DNA of 64,000 nt from Aliibacillus thermotolerans (GCF_027853235.1 NZ_WKJG01000039.1:62001-126000); one strand, 5' to 3'; shown: positions 17,319-26,110, counted from the stretch's first letter. The notes: generated by a model from the letters alone, not told the origin. Made by a program: numbers and translations.

Positions 17319-18122
17319 TTACCTGTTTTTTAGCAATATTTTTTCCATCGTTTCAACCCCTTGATACATGATGGTTGCTAAGAAAGCAATGATTAACAGG
17401 CTCAGCATCACTTGTTGAAACTGAAATACTTGAAAGCCGTATATAATTAAATAACCAAGTCCTTGCTTTGCGACAAGGAACTCCCCGACGATGACACCGA
17501 CCCAAGACAGTCCCACATTCACTTTAAGTGTTGAAATGATGGTTGGATAGGAGGCGGGGAGCACTGCAAAACGAAATATTTGTGTTTTCGTGGCTCCGAA
17601 TGTTTGCAATACTTTCTTATAATTTTCGTCCACTTGATGGAAGGCATTATATACTACAATCGTTGTAATAATGATGGAAAGAAGCGCTCCCATGGCAATA
17701 ATAGCTATCATATTTGGTCCGAATAAAACAATAATAATTGGTCCAAGCGCTACTTTTGGCATGGAATTTAATACAACGAGATAAGGATCAGACACTTGTG
17801 ACAGACGTGGAGACCACCAAAGAAGGAGAGCAATCAATGTTCCTCCAATCGTTCCAATCAAAAAACCGATGATGGTTTCACCTAACGTAATCCCTATATG
17901 GATGAGCAGTGTTTGGTCACTGATTCTATCAATCAATAATTGAAAGACATTGGAAGGCATACTAAAAATAAGTGGATCAATCCATTGGTTACGCGCAGCA
18001 ACTTCCCAACCAGCAAAGAAGAAAATGAGAAGAAGTAATTGATAACTATAAACGTATCGTTTTTCTTTCTGTCGTCGTTGAAGGAATTCTTTATGAAGCG
18101 CCTCTATCTTTTTGTTCAACAT
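17319..18122 (-). CDS. ytlD: ABC transporter permease (NitT/TauT type), YtlD
   Basis: A 267-residue membrane protein with six predicted helices and the binding-protein-dependent permease core. [18 protein letters not shown] carries the EAA-type loop for contact with the ATPase. It is the last gene of a three-gene minus-strand operon with an ATPase and a binding lipoprotein, and its start overlaps the end of the ATPase gene by about 30 bases. Permeases of this branch import sulfonates, nitrate, or thiamine pyrimidine precursors; the substrate is not evident. Confidence 0.88.
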   Translation of the reverse strand: MLNKKIEALHKEFLQRRQKEKRYVYSYQLLLLIFFFAGWEVAARNQWIDPLIFSMPSNVFQLLIDRISDQTLLIHIGITLGETIIGFLIGTIGGTLIALLLWWSPRLSQVSDPYLVVLNSMPKVALGPIIIVLFGPNMIAIIAMGALLSIIITTIVVYNAFHQVDENYKKVLQTFGATKTQIFRFAVLPASYPTIISTLKVNVGLSWVGVIVGEFLVAKQGLGYLIIYGFQVFQFQQVMLSLLIIAFLATIMYQGVETMEKILLKNR

Positions 18123-18870
18123 CTTTCAACTCCTTCCATACCTTTTGGAAGAAAGGATGAAAATCGGGATCATGGCGTGCCTGAAATGGCAATTTGTTTC
18201 TTAAATGTTCCGGTACGTTAAATATTTTTTTAATTGTTCCTGGGTTCATATCAAAAAGACAAATCCGATCGGACATCGCAATTGCTTCACTAATGTCATG
18301 GGTAACGAGGATGGCGGTTTTTTCTTGTTGTTTTAACGTGGAAAAGACTAGATCTTCTAACTGTAATTTTGTTTGATAGTCGAGGGCGGAAAACGGTTCA
18401 TCGAAAAGAAGTAAAGATGGTTTTGGGGCAAGCATTCTAACTAGCGCTGCTCGCTGTCGCATACCTCCTGACAATTCGTTGGGGAAAGCGTCTTTTTTGT
18501 CCCCAAGACCTAGTTGGATGAGTAAATGTAGCGCATCTTTCGTGTTTTTATCATTCAATTTATTCGTAATCGTTAATCCAAGTTCAATATTTTTTTGGAT
18601 AGTAAGCCATGGAAATAAATAATCTTCTTGTAGCATGTAGCCGGTTTCTTCCGTCGGTCCTTTGATTAGGGTTCCGTTGAGACGAATTTCCCCCGAGGTG
18701 GGAGGTAACAATCCGGCAATTATCGATAAGACGGTTGTTTTTCCACACCCACTCGGGCCGATAAAAGAAAGAAATTCACCTTCTTCAACGTGTAAATTAA
18801 TGTTTGATACGGCATGCACCGCTTCTTTTTCGGTAAAATAGACTTTTTCAATATCCGTAAGTGTTAACAA
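18091..18870 (-). CDS. ytlC: ABC transporter ATP-binding protein, YtlC
   Basis: A 259-residue ATPase subunit with Walker [10 protein letters not shown] at residues 38-46, signature [15 protein letters not shown], Walker [13 protein letters not shown] and the H-loop LVTHD. The frame is open 14 codons upstream, but AAAGGAGG lies just before a TTG at 18870, giving a protein starting [12 protein letters not shown]; this also removes an overlap with the upstream binding-protein gene. It energises the NitT/TauT-like importer formed with the flanking genes. Confidence 0.9.
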   Translation of the reverse strand: MLTLTDIEKVYFTEKEAVHAVSNINLHVEEGEFLSFIGPSGCGKTTVLSIIAGLLPPTSGEIRLNGTLIKGPTEETGYMLQEDYLFPWLTIQKNIELGLTITNKLNDKNTKDALHLLIQLGLGDKKDAFPNELSGGMRQRAALVRMLAPKPSLLLFDEPFSALDYQTKLQLEDLVFSTLKQQEKTAILVTHDISEAIAMSDRICLFDMNPGTIKKIFNVPEHLRNKLPFQARHDPDFHPFFQKVWKELKDVEQKDRGAS

Positions 18871-18884
18871 TGAAAAAGCCTCCT

Positions 18885-19880
18885 TTATTCGTTTACGACC
18901 TGGTTTGCCCACGTATTATCAACGTAACGATCGTAATCGAGTCTTTTTGGTAGTTCACCTGCTTCTTCCATAATATCTTGTAAATTATCCCAAGCTTCTT
19001 TTGTAAAAAGTGGATCTGTGGCATAAGATTGTTGATTCCGATAACGTTCCGCCGCACTGGCAATAATGTCCGTAGAGGTATCCTCGAAAAATGGAGAAAG
19101 AGATTTTGCGATGGTGTTAGGGTCCTCTTCGTAAATCCATTGTTGGGATTTATAAATAGCGCGAGTAAAGCGTTCGATGAGATCGTTATGTTTTTCTAAA
19201 TAACTTTCTTTTGCCATAAACACTGTATAAGGAATCGTTCCGGATTCTTCTCCAAAAGAAGCAACGATATGCCCAAGTCCTTCTTCTTCAAACATCGTAG
19301 CTTGTGGTTCAAATAGTTGTACATATTCTCCCGTACCAGAAGCATATGCGTTTGCGATGTTGGCAAAGTCGATATTTTGAATCAAATCCAGGTCAATATG
19401 CGGGTCGATGTCATGTTGCTTGAGCACATATTCTCCAACCATTTGGGGCATGCCGCCTTTTCGTTGTCCAAGGAATGTACTTCCTCTTAAATCATCCCAA
19501 TCAAAGGACGCTTCGTTTCTAGCCATGAGAAAGGTTCCGTCTGTTTGGGTAAGCATAGCAAAGTTAATGATGGAATCATTTGGTTGTTGGGCATTGACGT
19601 AGATGGAAGTTTCTGCTCCTACTAAAGCAATATCACTACCATCCGAAAGAAGCGTAGTCATTGTTTTGTCGCCGCCCCACGTAGTTATCAAATCAATGTC
19701 GATTCCTTCTTCTTCAAAAAATCCTTCTTCCATTGCGACATACATTGGTGCATAAAAAATGGAGCGGGTTACTTCAGCTAGACGAACAGTATCGTTCTTT
19801 TCATTGTTAGACTGACAAGCAGTCGTTACTAAAACGATCGCAAGGAAAAGAAACATCACACCAATCAATTTTGCTTTCAC
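18885..19880 (-). CDS. ytlA: ABC transporter solute-binding lipoprotein (NMT1/THI5-like), YtlA
   Basis: A 331-residue binding protein. After a basic start the hydrophobic signal ends in the lipobox LVTTAC. The mature domain has the NMT1/THI5 pattern: VRLAEVTRSIFYAPMYVAMEEGFFEEEGIDIDL, then TTLLSDGSDIALVGAETS. This family binds small anions or the pyrimidine part of thiamine. The GTG at 19880 was chosen because AAAGGAG precedes it by seven bases; the open frame extends 33 codons further without a site. It is the first gene of the ytlACD operon. Confidence 0.88.
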   Translation of the reverse strand: MKAKLIGVMFLFLAIVLVTTACQSNNEKNDTVRLAEVTRSIFYAPMYVAMEEGFFEEEGIDIDLITTWGGDKTMTTLLSDGSDIALVGAETSIYVNAQQPNDSIINFAMLTQTDGTFLMARNEASFDWDDLRGSTFLGQRKGGMPQMVGEYVLKQHDIDPHIDLDLIQNIDFANIANAYASGTGEYVQLFEPQATMFEEEGLGHIVASFGEESGTIPYTVFMAKESYLEKHNDLIERFTRAIYKSQQWIYEEDPNTIAKSLSPFFEDTSTDIIASAAERYRNQQSYATDPLFTKEAWDNLQDIMEEAGELPKRLDYDRYVDNTWANQVVNE

Positions 19881-19954
19881 ATTAAAACTCCTTTCTCTAG
19901 ACGAAAGTTGGTTTTTACATCGTATGAGAAAGGCAGGTGTCATGTTCCTAACAT

Positions 19955-19990
19955 AAAAAACCTTCCTATGCAAAAGCATAAGAAGGTTTG
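19955..19990 (-). terminator. pckA terminator
   Basis: Read on the minus strand, AAACCTTCTTATGC pairs with GCATAGGAAGGTTT (one mismatch) and is followed by TTTT. It lies between the pckA stop and the ytlA promoter region. Confidence 0.85.
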
Positions 19991-20000
19991 TAAAATTAAA

Positions 20001-21605
20001 TTATTCAGAAGCATTCAAGGTGAAATCTACTGGTCCCGCTGCTTTAATCTCTTTAGAGACGTGAGAGAATTTTTTAAAGTTTTCTTGGAACTTACGAGCA
20101 AGTTCTTTCGCTTTCTTATCATAAGCTTCTGGGTCATCCCACGTTTGTTTTGGTTGTAACACTTCATCAGGAACACCTGGGCATTGAAGCGGGATGTGCA
20201 GTCCGAAAATCGGATCCGTCACTGTTTCTACCCCATCAAGTTCTCCAAGGAGAGCAGCTTGAATCATGGCTCTCGTATATGGGAGATTCATCCGTTCACC
20301 AACGCCGTACGGACCACCTGACCAACCGGTATTTACAAGGAACACATTGACATTGTGCTCGATAATTTTTTCACCAAGCATTTCAGCATATCGCGCTGCT
20401 TTGAGTGGAAGGAATGGAGATCCAAAACAAGTGGAGAAGGTAGCTTCCGGCTCGGTTACGCCACGCTCCGTTCCTGCTAGTTTGCTTGTATAACCACTGA
20501 GGAAGTGGTACATTGCTTGTTCTTTCGTTAACTTACTAATCGGAGGCAATACGCCAAAAGCATCTGCCGTTAAAAAGATAATCGTAGACGGATGACCGGC
20601 CATATTTGGCATGATCACATTTGGAATGTTCTCGATTGGGTAAGCAGCTCTCGTGTTTTCAGTTAAATCCGTGTTGTCGTAATCTGGTTCACCGTTTTTT
20701 TCGTCAACATACACGTTTTCAAGCACGGTGCCAAAACGAATCGCATTCCAAATTTGTGGTTCTTTCTCATAAGAGAGATTGACCGTTTTGGCGTAACATC
20801 CACCTTCGATATTAAATACGCCGTTATGAGACCAACCGTGTTCGTCATCACCGATTAAGCGTCGATTTGGATCAGCGGAAAGTGTCGTCTTACCTGTTCC
20901 AGAGAGGCCGAAAAAGAGTGCCGTATCTCCTTCTTCTCCGACGTTTGCTGAACAATGCATGGAAAGAACATCTTGTTCAGGTAATAAGTAGTTCATCACG
21001 GAGAAAATAGATTTTTTCATTTCTCCAGCGTACTCTGTTCCGCCAATTAAGACGACTTTTTCTTCAAATGAGATAATGATAAACGTTTCTGACTTTGTAC
21101 CGTCTACATTCGGATCGGCTTTAAAGTTAGGAGCAGCGATGACCGTAAATTCCGCTTCGTGTGTTTCCAATTCTTCTTCGGTTGGACGAATAAATAATTG
21201 ACGTGCAAACAAATTGTGCCAAGCATACTCATTTACCACTTGGATTGGAAGACGGTAATTAGGATCTGCGCCTGCAAAAGCGTTTGTCACAAACAACTCA
21301 TCTTTTGTTTTTAAATAGTCAATCACTTTTTTATATAAAGAAGCGAATACTTCCTTATCAATTGGTTGATTGACTGCACCCCAATCAATGTTGTCATGAA
21401 CAGATGGTTCATCTACAATAAATTTATCTTTCGGAGAACGTCCTGTATATTTGCCGGTTTCCACACTTAATGCACCTTTAGAAGTAAGGACGCCTTCTTT
21501 ACGCATCAGTGCTTTTTCCACTAAACGAGATACCGGCAAGTCCATTTGAACATTTCCTCCGCGAAGAAGCTCGGAAAGTTCATTCGAAAAATTAATCGTC
21601 GTCAT
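20001..21605 (-). CDS. pckA: Phosphoenolpyruvate carboxykinase (ATP)
   Basis: A 534-residue ATP-dependent PEP carboxykinase, which makes phosphoenolpyruvate from oxaloacetate in gluconeogenesis. The kinase P-loop GLSGTGKT is at residues 233-240, followed by the metal-binding LIGDDEHGW. The GRSPKDKF segment binds oxaloacetate and the [10 protein letters not shown] region lies near the adenine pocket. Its promoter overlaps a match to the CcpN consensus (21653-21663), in line with glycolytic repression of pckA in Bacillus. The neighbouring metK is divergent, as in B. subtilis, although here a repeat array and another gene intervene. Confidence 0.97.
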   Translation of the reverse strand: MTTINFSNELSELLRGGNVQMDLPVSRLVEKALMRKEGVLTSKGALSVETGKYTGRSPKDKFIVDEPSVHDNIDWGAVNQPIDKEVFASLYKKVIDYLKTKDELFVTNAFAGADPNYRLPIQVVNEYAWHNLFARQLFIRPTEEELETHEAEFTVIAAPNFKADPNVDGTKSETFIIISFEEKVVLIGGTEYAGEMKKSIFSVMNYLLPEQDVLSMHCSANVGEEGDTALFFGLSGTGKTTLSADPNRRLIGDDEHGWSHNGVFNIEGGCYAKTVNLSYEKEPQIWNAIRFGTVLENVYVDEKNGEPDYDNTDLTENTRAAYPIENIPNVIMPNMAGHPSTIIFLTADAFGVLPPISKLTKEQAMYHFLSGYTSKLAGTERGVTEPEATFSTCFGSPFLPLKAARYAEMLGEKIIEHNVNVFLVNTGWSGGPYGVGERMNLPYTRAMIQAALLGELDGVETVTDPIFGLHIPLQCPGVPDEVLQPKQTWDDPEAYDKKAKELARKFQENFKKFSHVSKEIKAAGPVDFTLNASE

Positions 21606-21647
21606 GGCGGCAAAACCCTTTCTTTTTCATTAATATCGTCGATTTAT

Positions 21648-21689
21648 GAAATAGTATAACACATTTGTGTATATAGTCTATACTATTTC
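21648..21689 (-). promoter_or_regulatory. pckA promoter with CcpN-type box and inverted repeat
   Basis: On the minus strand TGTGTTATACT (21663-21653) fits the CcpN consensus TRTGHYATAYW at every position and covers the likely -10 box TATACT. The region is also framed by an 11-bp inverted repeat, GAAATAGTATA (21648-21658) and TATACTATTTC (21679-21689). The -35 box is weak, as expected for a regulated promoter. The consensus is quoted from memory. Confidence 0.5.
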
Positions 21690-21720
21690 TATTAATTTGT
21701 TAAACATTTTGTGTCGAAAG

Positions 21721-22160
21721 AAAAGCGGAAGCAACCGTTTAGGCGCGAAGGCGATGGAAGGACGGGGGCAAAAGTCCGGTTTTGACTTTTGCCCCGGCCT
21801 GAAGCGCCCAAGCGCCTGGTTGCTGGAGCTAGACATCGAAAAGCGGAAGCAACCGTTTAGGCGCGAAGGCGATGGAAGGACGGGGGCAAAGTCCGGTTTT
21901 GACTTTTGCCCCTGCCTGAAGCGCTCAAGCGCCTGGTTGCTGGAGCTAGACAAGAAAAGCTGAGAAAGCCGTTTAGCCGCGACAAGTGATGGAAGGAGCG
22001 GTACAAGAAGCCGTTTTTTGGCTTCTTCAGCGATCCGAAGCGCTCGAGCGGCTGGCTTTCGAAGCTAGACATCGAAAAGCGGAAGCGACTGCACAGGTGC
22101 GATAGATTCTGGAGAAGCAGGAAAGAAAGCGCTTTTTGCTTTCTTTATCTGCCCCGACTT
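21721..22160 (+). repeat. Tandem array of four ~118-bp structured units
   Basis: Units start at 21721, 21839, 21955 and 22075 with AAAAGC(G/T)G and end with (T/A)AGAGCTAGACA-like GAGCTAGACATCG; lengths are about 118, 116, 120 and 85 or more. Each folds into a long hairpin. The outer stem is AGCAACC plus AGGCGC paired with GCGCCT plus GGTTGCT in units 1 and 2, but GAAAGCC plus AGCCGC with GCGGCT plus GGCTTTC in unit 3. The inner stem is GGGGCAAAAGTC/GACTTTTGCCCC in unit 1, AAGAAGCC/GGCTTCTT in unit 3 and AAAGAAAGC/GCTTTCTTT in unit 4. Frames reading through the array are not credible genes. Confidence 0.9.
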
Positions 22161-22266
22161 GCGTAAATACTGAAATACATCATTGTTTCTTTTTGCGTGG
22201 AGTAACCGCAGATTAAGTAAACATCCTTCAAAATCCGATTCAACGAAAGAAAAAGGAGATGATGAT

Positions 22267-22650
22267 ATGACTAGCAAGGAAATTGTGATTTTTTATGACG
22301 AAGAATGCGAATTGTGCCTTGCTTTAAAACGAAATATTTCTCAATTTGACTCCAAACATCGACTCCGCTGGTATTCATTGCAACAGGCTTCTGTTGAAAA
22401 AGCGTATCCCCATCTTCCGAAAAAAGAAATGAAAAAACAGATTCATGTGCTTGAAAGTGAAACGTACTTATATACAGGATTTGCTGGAATAAAAAGAATC
22501 ATACATGAAATACCGATAGGACGCATCATTTCACCAATATTATCTTTACCAGGCGCAAATATGATCGGACATTTCATTTATCAATGGATTGCGAAAAATC
22601 GCCATCATCTTGGCTGTACATCAGAAACTTGTCATACAAAAAAAGTATAA
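22267..22650 (+). CDS. DCC family (DUF393) thiol-disulfide oxidoreductase-like protein
   Basis: A 127-residue protein of the DCC/DUF393 family, named for the N-terminal Asp-Cys-Cys motif. Here FYDEECELCLALKR places the cysteines at residues 14 and 17. A redox role is inferred from the thioredoxin-like CxxC. The ATG at 22267, behind AAAGGAGATG, was preferred to an upstream in-frame ATG that would start inside the repeat flank. It is a single gene between the repeat array and the metK leader. Confidence 0.82.
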   Translation: MTSKEIVIFYDEECELCLALKRNISQFDSKHRLRWYSLQQASVEKAYPHLPKKEMKKQIHVLESETYLYTGFAGIKRIIHEIPIGRIISPILSLPGANMIGHFIYQWIAKNRHHLGCTSETCHTKKV

Positions 22651-22797
22651 GTTGGTTTTGAGAGCGTGCTTTAGAAATAGGGAAGAGTGAAGGAATGAAG
22701 ACGTATTTTATACATTTGATTTCCGTTCATAAGACTACAAGTTGCGTCGGGTGTGAAATCCTTCTAGAGAAATGATCAACAATCTTGCAGGTAGTGG

Positions 22798-22842
22798 TTT
22801 TCTGTCAAGGAGTTTGAAACGTAGCCTACAGAAAAGTTTTTA
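22798..22842 (+). terminator. Possible terminator upstream of the metK promoter
   Basis: TTTTCTGT at 22798-22805 pairs with ACAGAAAA at 22828-22835 and GTTTTT follows. The loop is 22 bases, so this is a weak candidate for ending the upstream transcript. Confidence 0.35.
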
Positions 22843-22873
22843 TCACAACGAATCCAAAATGAAATCATGACAT

Positions 22874-22903
22874 TTGACAGACTGTAGTGAATTACGATAT
22901 GAT
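22874..22903 (+). promoter_or_regulatory. metK promoter
   Basis: A perfect TTGACA at 22874-22879, an 18-base spacer and TATGAT at 22898-22903. The SAM riboswitch begins about ten bases past the expected start point. Confidence 0.8.
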
Positions 22904-22919
22904 AACTTGCGAACGGATA

Positions 22920-23032
22920 CTCTTATCCCGAGCTGGCGGAGGGACAGGCCCAATGAAGCCCAGCAACCAACCTCTAATAGAGAGGCAAAGGTGCTAACCT
23001 GGAAAGACGGATATCGTCTTGGAAGATAAGAG
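22920..23032 (+). promoter_or_regulatory. SAM riboswitch (S-box) of metK
   Basis: The S-box core is complete: P1 CTCTTATC pairs with GATAAGAG, the conserved CCGAGCTGGC-GGAGGGAC entry follows, then GCCCAATGAAGCCC and CAACC, and GGTGCTAACCT after the P3 stem. SAM binding favours the downstream terminator and lowers metK expression, a feedback loop on SAM synthesis. Confidence 0.95.
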
Positions 23033-23053
23033 GCGAAAAAAGGTGAACGTGAT

Positions 23054-23095
23054 AAAACCCCTTTTCCTCGCCATGGAAAAGGGGTTTTATTTTTC
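23054..23095 (+). terminator. Riboswitch terminator of metK
   Basis: AAAACCCCTTTTCC pairs perfectly with GGAAAAGGGGTTTT over a seven-base loop, followed by ATTTTT. It is the expression platform of the S-box. About 220 bases of leader without further recognised structure separate it from the metK start. Confidence 0.93.
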
Positions 23096-23318
23096 ACTGT
23101 TAGGAAAATATAAAGATTCCCTTGCACAGCACATACAAAATTCTTAGCAGACGATTGTTCTATTGGAGCTATACTAATATGGAAAACATGCAGCATTCGC
23201 GATAGGAATTGGCAATAAGCTCAGTTTTTCTAACAGTAGATGACTATTCTCCTTCTCGTCTTATATAAATAATGAAGGGTCTGAGTGTCGGAAAAGAAAG
23301 TTTAAGGAGGCAATGTGT

Positions 23319-24527
23319 GTGTCAAATACAGGAAGACGGTTATTTACATCAGAGTCAGTAACGGAAGGGCATCCGGATAAAGTATGTGATCAAATCTCTG
23401 ATGCAATATTAGATGCAATTTTAACAGATGACCCAAATGCTCGGGTTGCTTGTGAAACGGTCGTGAATACAGGTCTTGTCCTCGTTGCAGGAGAGATTAC
23501 GACATCGACATACGTCGATATTCCTCAAATTGTTCGCGATACGTTAAAATCCATTGGATATACCCGCGCAAAATACGGGTTTGATGCGGAGACGTGTGCA
23601 GTGCTGACGTCTATTGATGAACAGTCTCAAGACATTGCGCAAGGGGTAGACAAAGCGCTAGAGGCAAGAGAAGGTCGCATGTCAGAAGAAGAAATTGAAG
23701 CCATTGGGGCAGGGGACCAAGGCCTTATGTTTGGATATGCTACAAATGAAACAGAAGAGTTAATGCCTCTGCCGATATCCCTATCTCATAAATTAGCGCG
23801 TCGTTTAACAGAAGTAAGAAAAGAAGGGATTTTGTCGTATTTACGCCCGGATGGAAAAACGCAAGTAACCGTAGAATATGATGAAGGTGGCTCGCCGCAA
23901 AGAGTGGAAACAATCGTTGTTTCCGCCCAGCACCATCCGGATGTCTCATTAGAGCAACTGCACCAAGACATGAAAGAACACGTTATTCGACCAATCGTTC
24001 CAGAACATTTTCTCGATGAAGAAACAAATTACTTCATTAATCCGACTGGAAGATTCGTTATTGGTGGCCCGCAAGGCGATGCTGGTTTAACAGGAAGAAA
24101 AATCATTGTAGATACATACGGTGGTTATGCAAGGCATGGCGGTGGTGCTTTTTCTGGCAAAGATCCGACAAAAGTGGATCGTTCTGCCTCCTACGCAGCT
24201 CGCTATGTCGCAAAAAATATCGTTGCCGCAGGACTTGCCGATAAGTGTGAAGTGCAGTTAGCATATGCCATTGGGGTCGCTCAACCTGTGTCAATTTCTA
24301 TTGATACTTTTGGAACGGGGGCCGTTTCTGAAGAAATTCTTACGCAGCTCGTTCGTGAGAATTTTGATTTACGTCCTGCTGGAATTATTCGGATGCTTGA
24401 CTTACGGCGACCAATTTATCGACAAACAGCAGCTTATGGACATTTTGGAAGAACGGATATTGAATTGCCATGGGAAAAAACGGATAAAAGTCATGTATTA
24501 AAAGAGTTGGCAGTTCAGTGGAAATAA
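23319..24527 (+). CDS. metK: S-adenosylmethionine synthase
   Basis: A 402-residue methionine adenosyltransferase making SAM from methionine and ATP. Landmarks are [19 protein letters not shown], the [12 protein letters not shown] loop, and the signature [19 protein letters not shown]-like segment. Two starts are possible. The ATG at 23313 is only two bases from AAGGAGG, whereas the GTG at 23319 is eight bases away and gives the usual short N-terminus, so the GTG is preferred. Expression is controlled by the upstream S-box. Confidence 0.97.
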   Translation: MSNTGRRLFTSESVTEGHPDKVCDQISDAILDAILTDDPNARVACETVVNTGLVLVAGEITTSTYVDIPQIVRDTLKSIGYTRAKYGFDAETCAVLTSIDEQSQDIAQGVDKALEAREGRMSEEEIEAIGAGDQGLMFGYATNETEELMPLPISLSHKLARRLTEVRKEGILSYLRPDGKTQVTVEYDEGGSPQRVETIVVSAQHHPDVSLEQLHQDMKEHVIRPIVPEHFLDEETNYFINPTGRFVIGGPQGDAGLTGRKIIVDTYGGYARHGGGAFSGKDPTKVDRSASYAARYVAKNIVAAGLADKCEVQLAYAIGVAQPVSISIDTFGTGAVSEEILTQLVRENFDLRPAGIIRMLDLRRPIYRQTAAYGHFGRTDIELPWEKTDKSHVLKELAVQWK

Positions 24528-24531
24528 AATG

Positions 24532-24569
24532 AAAGAGTCGCTCCTTGTGAGAGGGCGGCTCTTCTTTTT
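24532..24569. terminator. metK terminator
   Basis: AAGAGTCGC pairs with GCGGCTCTT (one G-T pair) and CTTTTT follows. It starts five bases after the metK stop and overlaps the end of the convergent regulator gene. Confidence 0.75.
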
Positions 24570-25467
24570 ATTCATACGTAAGATCATCAAAAGTACCTTT
24601 TTCCTCGATTTCCGTCCATTCTTTTTTCACAATTTCTGCAAGTCGGTGTTGATTGGTTAATTCAAAGACAGAATGCGCTTTTTTCCAACTTTCAATTCCT
24701 TCTTCAATTCGATCCATAAAGATAAGATTTCTTCCTTTTTGATATAACAACTCTCCAAAAACGTACATATTGTTCGAATCGATACAACGTTTGATCCCTT
24801 TTTCACACCAAAAAATGGAGCTTTCATATTTTTGTTGGTTTGTCAACGCCTTTGTTAACGTATAAATTAAACGCAACTCGACAGAAACATCTTTGATTCT
24901 TTTTAATTTATGGAGTTCATTTAATGCTTTTTCACAGATAGAAGCGGCTTTTTCGTAGTTTTTTTCCAAATCGTAAAAGATAGCTAGTGTATTCATCATT
25001 TCGCCTTTTCGTTCGGTAAAAGTAGGGTTATCATCAATTTCAAAGGCAAGGTTCAACAGACGAAGCGCTTCTTTTAAGTCACGATCCAAATGATAGCTAC
25101 AAATGCTTTCATGCCACAACATGTATTGTTTGTAGTAACTTGGTTCAAACAGTGGATTTTCTTTTTCATGTTCCAAAATTTCACGAATCTCGACGTAGTT
25201 TTGTTGAAAGCGAAGTTCTTTTAGTTGTTCGAATACTTCTCCTACGTAATCTGGACGCGAGGATTTGGCTTCATCGAAAAAGTAATAAATATCTGCGCCT
25301 AAACGTTCCGATATTTGATAAAGCGTATTCGAGTAAGGAATGATTGTGCCATTCTCTATTTTGCTCACTTGTGCCTGTGTACAAATACCTTCTGCCAGTT
25401 CCGCTTGCGTCATGCGATGATATTTTCTTAGCTCCTGAATTTTCTTGCCTACTCTTGAAAAATCCAT
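24568..25467 (-). CDS. PlcR-like HTH/TPR (RRNPP family) transcriptional regulator
   Basis: A 299-residue regulator with an N-terminal XRE-type helix-turn-helix (about residues 5-60; RKYHRMTQAELAEGICTQAQ then VSKIENGTIIP) and a long all-helical TPR-type C-terminus (about 75-290). Size, order and local sequence resemble B. cereus PlcR, the pheromone-activated virulence regulator, and related RRNPP receptors. Directly divergent lies a 43-codon secreted peptide gene, the usual partner arrangement. The intergenic region holds a 16-bp palindrome. An AAAGGAGCG site precedes the ATG. It probably activates the peptide gene, and possibly distant targets, when re-imported peptide binds its TPR domain. 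That link is inferred. Confidence 0.85.
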   Translation of the reverse strand: MDFSRVGKKIQELRKYHRMTQAELAEGICTQAQVSKIENGTIIPYSNTLYQISERLGADIYYFFDEAKSSRPDYVGEVFEQLKELRFQQNYVEIREILEHEKENPLFEPSYYKQYMLWHESICSYHLDRDLKEALRLLNLAFEIDDNPTFTERKGEMMNTLAIFYDLEKNYEKAASICEKALNELHKLKRIKDVSVELRLIYTLTKALTNQQKYESSIFWCEKGIKRCIDSNNMYVFGELLYQKGRNLIFMDRIEEGIESWKKAHSVFELTNQHRLAEIVKKEWTEIEEKGTFDDLTYE

Positions 25468-25543
25468 CGTGCTACGCTCCTTTAAAATATTCTTATAATT
25501 ATCTTAATAGAAGATTAGGAAAGAAGAAAGAAGAAAATGTAGG

Positions 25544-25559
25544 AAAATTCCTGAATTTT
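25544..25559. promoter_or_regulatory. 16-bp palindrome, candidate regulator box
   Basis: AAAATTC at 25544-25550 and GAATTTT at 25553-25559 form a perfect inverted repeat around CT. It lies between the divergent PlcR-like gene and the peptide gene, centred about 47 bases before the peptide's -10 box. The PlcR box of B. cereus is also a 16-bp palindrome, although of different sequence. Confidence 0.55.
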
Positions 25560-25574
25560 GCTTCCAAATCGAAA

Positions 25575-25603
25575 ATCTTGTCTTTCTATTTTTACATTAT
25601 AAT
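25575..25603 (+). promoter_or_regulatory. Promoter of the PapR-like peptide gene
   Basis: A perfect TATAAT (25598-25603) with a poor -35 box (ATCTTG at 17-base spacing, 25575-25580). A weak -35 behind a strong -10 is typical of promoters that need an activator, which fits the upstream palindrome. Confidence 0.5.
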
Positions 25604-25641
25604 AAAGTTACAATGAAAAAACTAAGAGGGAGGTGGCTGAC

Positions 25642-25773
25642 ATGAAAAAGTTTCTTACTGCTTTCGTGTTAGCGCTGGTTGTTTTTTCGACTGTAGGTGG
25701 GACAAGTCTAGCAATGACATCATCTAATGATAGTGAAGAAATAGGCACTTTAGATTTGCCTCATACACATTAA
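25642..25773 (+). CDS. PapR-like secreted signalling prepeptide
   Basis: A 43-residue prepeptide. MKK plus the hydrophobic FLTAFVLALVVFSTVGG forms a signal peptide with likely cleavage after TSLA (residue 24), leaving an acidic 19-residue tail that ends GTLDLPHTH. B. cereus PapR has the same build: 48 residues, exported, and its last seven residues (ADLPFEF and variants) are the pheromone. The shared D-L-P at the same distance from the C-terminus suggests a mature signal LDLPHTH or shorter. GAGGGAGGTGG is a strong ribosome binding site and a strong terminator follows. Pairing with the divergent PlcR-like gene is the main evidence for function. Confidence 0.75.
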   Translation: MKKFLTAFVLALVVFSTVGGTSLAMTSSNDSEEIGTLDLPHTH

Positions 25774-25778
25774 AAGCA

Positions 25779-25822
25779 AAAAATGGTTCCAAGCACTAAA
25801 ATTTGCTTGGAACCATTTTTTT
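25779..25822 (+). terminator. Terminator of the peptide gene
   Basis: AAAAATGGTTCCAAGC pairs perfectly (16 bp) with GCTTGGAACCATTTTT over a ten-base loop and more T follows. It is one of the strongest terminators in the window and makes the peptide gene monocistronic. Confidence 0.93.
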
Positions 25823-25831
25823 CTTCTATGA

Positions 25832-26110
25832 TTGGGGTATTGTTTCTGGCCGGTAACTCGTCGGAAGCCTAATAAACTTCACATTTTCTCGTCTGAAGCT
25901 TCGTTTGTCATTATCATCGGCGGAGGATATTCAGTACAACGTAAACATCTTTCGAAAGACCGGGTTGTAAAAGTCATGGGACTGTTCGGCGGGAGTTTTA
26001 TACGGCATCTTGTAGGCATTGTTGCGTTTGTCATCGTCGCAGTAATTTTAAAAAGAAAATCTTCTCACCAGAAAGAAGAGACCGTATCAGTCGATCAAGT
26101 CACTTCTTAA
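25832..26110 (+). other. Unassigned reading frame, possible membrane-protein remnant
   Basis: An open frame whose second half, from about 25980 on, encodes a hydrophobic helix (GIVAFVIVAVIL) followed by a charged tail (KRKSSHQKEETVSVDQ). No ribosome binding site precedes the first ATG, and the first half looks random. An internal ATG at 25975 has no good site either. It could be the decayed 3' end of a transporter gene or a small one-helix protein; no family was recognised. Confidence 0.3.

Noticed and set aside
21667-21963. 98-codon frame (and 91 codons opposite) in the tandem repeat array
   Set aside because: Both frames simply read through two repeat units, giving an internally duplicated peptide, with no start signals. 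The structure is at the nucleic acid level.
23096-23312. Second regulatory element between the S-box terminator and metK
   Set aside because: The 217-base stretch shows no clear promoter pair or known riboswitch core, so nothing beyond leader sequence can be claimed.
25975-26110. Small one-helix toxin-like protein after the PapR-like gene
   Set aside because: The hydrophobic helix is suggestive, but no ribosome binding site or antitoxin structure was found, so only an unassigned frame is reported.
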